DNA of 64,000 nucleotides. Origin: Microbacterium profundi (GTDB taxonomy: Bacteria > Actinomycetota > Actinomycetes > Actinomycetales > Microbacteriaceae). Position numbers and translations under genes: made by a program. Shown here piece by piece: positions 62,472-64,000 of this stretch; positions within the stretch are counted from its first letter, which is position 1, and every line of letters begins with the position of its first letter. The stretch spans positions 1,364,001 to 1,428,000 of the forward strand of contig NZ_JPSY01000001.1 of the NCBI RefSeq assembly GCF_000763375.1, written 5' to 3'. The notes under the pieces are model-generated. The model was given only the letters and a program-made list of their open reading frames with translations, ran no database searches and was not told where the DNA came from.

Positions 62472-63602
62472 ATGACCGAGTCGAACGCCGCTTCCGGGGC
62501 AGCCTCCCCACCTCCGCCCCCGCGGCCACCCGCGCCCGCGGCGGCTCCCTCACCTCAGCCGTCCGCACCGCCGGCGCCGTCCGCTCAGCGCGCCACTCCC
62601 GCAGCCGGCCCGGACTCCACGCCGACCGACGCGGAGATGACCCGCGCCGCGAACGTGCTGAAGGTCGTCTCCGACGCATACTCCGCGAAGATGGTCGGCC
62701 AGGAGCGACTGCGCACGAGCCTGTTGGTCTCGCTCATCGCCGGCGGCCACATCCTGCTCGAGTCGGTGCCCGGCCTCGCCAAGACGACCGCGGCATCCAC
62801 CCTCGCCGACACCGTGAAGGCCAGCTTCAAACGCATCCAGTGCACACCCGACCTGCTCCCCAGCGATATCACCGGCAACCAGATCTACGACGCGGCGACC
62901 GGGTCGTTCCGCACAGTGCTGGGTCCGGTGCACGCGAACTTCGTACTGCTCGACGAGATCAACCGCTCCAGCGCCAAGACGCAGTCCGCCATGCTCGAGG
63001 CGATGCAGGAGCACCAGACGACGATCGGCGGCGAAGTGCACCACCTGCCCAAGCCGTTCCTCGTGATCGCGACGCAGAACCCGATCGAGCAGGAGGGTAC
63101 CTACGAGCTCCCAGAGGCGCAGATGGACCGCTTCCTGCTCAAGGAGATCGTCGAGTACCCGAGCCCCTCCGACGAGTTCGAGATCCTGCGGCGCATCGAC
63201 TCCGGCGTGCTCGACCCCGACCGGCACGTCGCCAGTGCCGTGTCGCTGGAAGACGTGCAGCTGCTGCAGGATGTCGCGAGTCGCATCTACGTCGACGCCG
63301 CGATCCGCAACTACATCGTCTCGATCGCCTACGTGACCCGAAACCCCGGCCCGTACATCGGCGAGGATCGCGCGCGCTACATCAAGTACGGCGCGAGCCC
63401 CCGTGCGAGCATCGCGTTCCTGCAGGCATCCCGCGCGCTGGCCCTGCTGAACGGCCGCTCGCACGTGCTCCCGGAAGACATCCGCACCCTCCGCCACGTC
63501 ATCCTCCGCCACCGCGTGCTGCTCACGTTCGAGGCGGATGCCGAGGGCATCCGCAGCGAGGAGATCATCGACCAGATCTTCGCCGCCGTGCCGACGCCGT
63601 AG
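62472..63602 (+). CDS. MoxR-family AAA+ ATPase
   Basis: The 376-aa protein has a Pro/Ala-rich N-terminus (1-55). The MoxR AAA+ core follows, with GQERLRTSLL, Walker A SVPGLAKTT, Walker B VLLDEINRS, sensor-1-like FLVIATQNPIEQEGTYELPE and PEDIRTLRHVILRHR. MoxR proteins are chaperone-like ATPases that usually act with DUF58 and VWA proteins; a DUF58 gene follows in nine bases. ATG 62472 has AGGAG upstream. Confidence 0.92.
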   Translation: MTESNAASGAASPPPPPRPPAPAAAPSPQPSAPPAPSAQRATPAAGPDSTPTDAEMTRAANVLKVVSDAYSAKMVGQERLRTSLLVSLIAGGHILLESVPGLAKTTAASTLADTVKASFKRIQCTPDLLPSDITGNQIYDAATGSFRTVLGPVHANFVLLDEINRSSAKTQSAMLEAMQEHQTTIGGEVHHLPKPFLVIATQNPIEQEGTYELPEAQMDRFLLKEIVEYPSPSDEFEILRRIDSGVLDPDRHVASAVSLEDVQLLQDVASRIYVDAAIRNYIVSIAYVTRNPGPYIGEDRARYIKYGASPRASIAFLQASRALALLNGRSHVLPEDIRTLRHVILRHRVLLTFEADAEGIRSEEIIDQIFAAVPTP

Positions 63603-63611
63603 TCGCTGCTG

Positions 63612-64000
63612 ATGGCCAGCCTGATCACACAGGTGAAGAGCAAGCTCTTCATCCACTCGTCGCAGAAGTCGATGCACGCGCTCGACGGCGCCTACGCGTC
63701 GCTGCTGCACGGGCGCAGCCTCGACTTCGAGGACCTGCGCAAGTACGAGTACGGCGATCAGGTGCGCGACATCGACTGGCGCGCCACCGCACGCCTGGGC
63801 ACTCCACTCGTGAAGCGGCACCGCGCGAACCGGATGCACACCGTGCTGTTCGTCGTCGACACCGGGCGCTCGATGACGGCGCTCGCCCACGATGAGAAGC
63901 CCAAGAAGGACCTCGCGATCCTCGCCACCGGGGCTCTCGGCATCCTCGCCCTGCGCCATGGTGACGACTTCAGCATCGTCCACGGCGATGCGGAGCGCGT
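63612..64000 (+). CDS. DUF58 domain protein (partial, runs off the window)
   Basis: The first 129 residues contain the DUF58 signature segment (GRSLDFEDLRKYEYGDQVRD, then IDWRATARLGTPLVKRH) and the VWA-like FVVDTGRSM start. It overlaps no gene and lies 9 bp after the MoxR stop, the standard MoxR-DUF58 arrangement. The C-terminus is beyond 64000. Confidence 0.88.
   Translation, partial: MASLITQVKSKLFIHSSQKSMHALDGAYASLLHGRSLDFEDLRKYEYGDQVRDIDWRATARLGTPLVKRHRANRMHTVLFVVDTGRSMTALAHDEKPKKDLAILATGALGILALRHGDDFSIVHGDAER

Overview
The window is high-GC actinobacterial DNA of a Microbacteriaceae type, most likely Microbacterium. The evidence is strong G/C third-position bias, many GTG starts, ATGA/GTGA stop-start overlaps inside operons, promoters placed for leaderless transcripts, and abundant short palindromic intergenic repeats. 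No rRNA, tRNA or CRISPR array was recognised.

Layout. 1-8.2 kb is core-like: a small membrane protein, a DUF2786 protein, an ArsR-SulP anion transporter pair, a DksA/TraR zinc-finger protein, a divergent SDR/XRE pair, 6-phosphogluconate dehydrogenase and a coiled-coil membrane protein. 8.3-20.0 kb is an accessory island bracketed by two genes that have both lost their 5' ends: a lipase maturation factor-like gene on the left and an MFS exporter on the right. Inside it are a secreted-peptide/exporter cassette (two-Cys secreted peptide, terminator, lipoprotein, adaptor with peptidoglycan-binding fold, ABC ATPase, FtsX-like permease), an XRE gene followed by a seven-zinc-ribbon tyrosine-recombinase-like gene that is split by an IS with a 5-bp target duplication and also frameshifted, an IS3-type element and a recombinase remnant.

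20.2-30.1 kb carries a betaine-type ABC transporter, an rRNA methyltransferase-like gene with a repeat inserted in frame, a DUF4242 protein, a YtrA-type regulator/ABC operon, and an ArsR/MFS divergent pair with a 13-bp perfect-arm operator. 30.2-35.6 kb is a four-gene set (sigma factor, beta-sandwich protein, cytoplasmic subtilisin-like protease with NPFTRT repeats, TPR-CHAT caspase-like protein). This is the best candidate for a little-described system.

35.8-46.6 kb is an amino-sugar catabolic region. One operon runs SIS isomerase, ROK kinase, PfkB kinase, class II aldolase, DeoR regulator, matching the GalNAc/tagatose-6-phosphate route. Beside it are a BadF-type kinase and a divergent RpiR-SIS-NgcEFG-like uptake operon. 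46.6-64 kb holds an oxidoreductase, chorismate mutase, an AI-2E-type exporter, a second osmoprotectant ABC transporter, DUF427, a flavin disulfide reductase, a beta-propeller lactonase, purA with an IS30-type element just upstream of its start, a few membrane proteins, a PadR-hydrolase pair and the start of a MoxR-DUF58 operon.

A theme runs through the window. Several families of short palindromic repeats are dispersed between genes, and at least four appear to have been captured inside reading frames: the methyltransferase, the betaine ATPase tail, the MFS loop and the ROK N-terminus.
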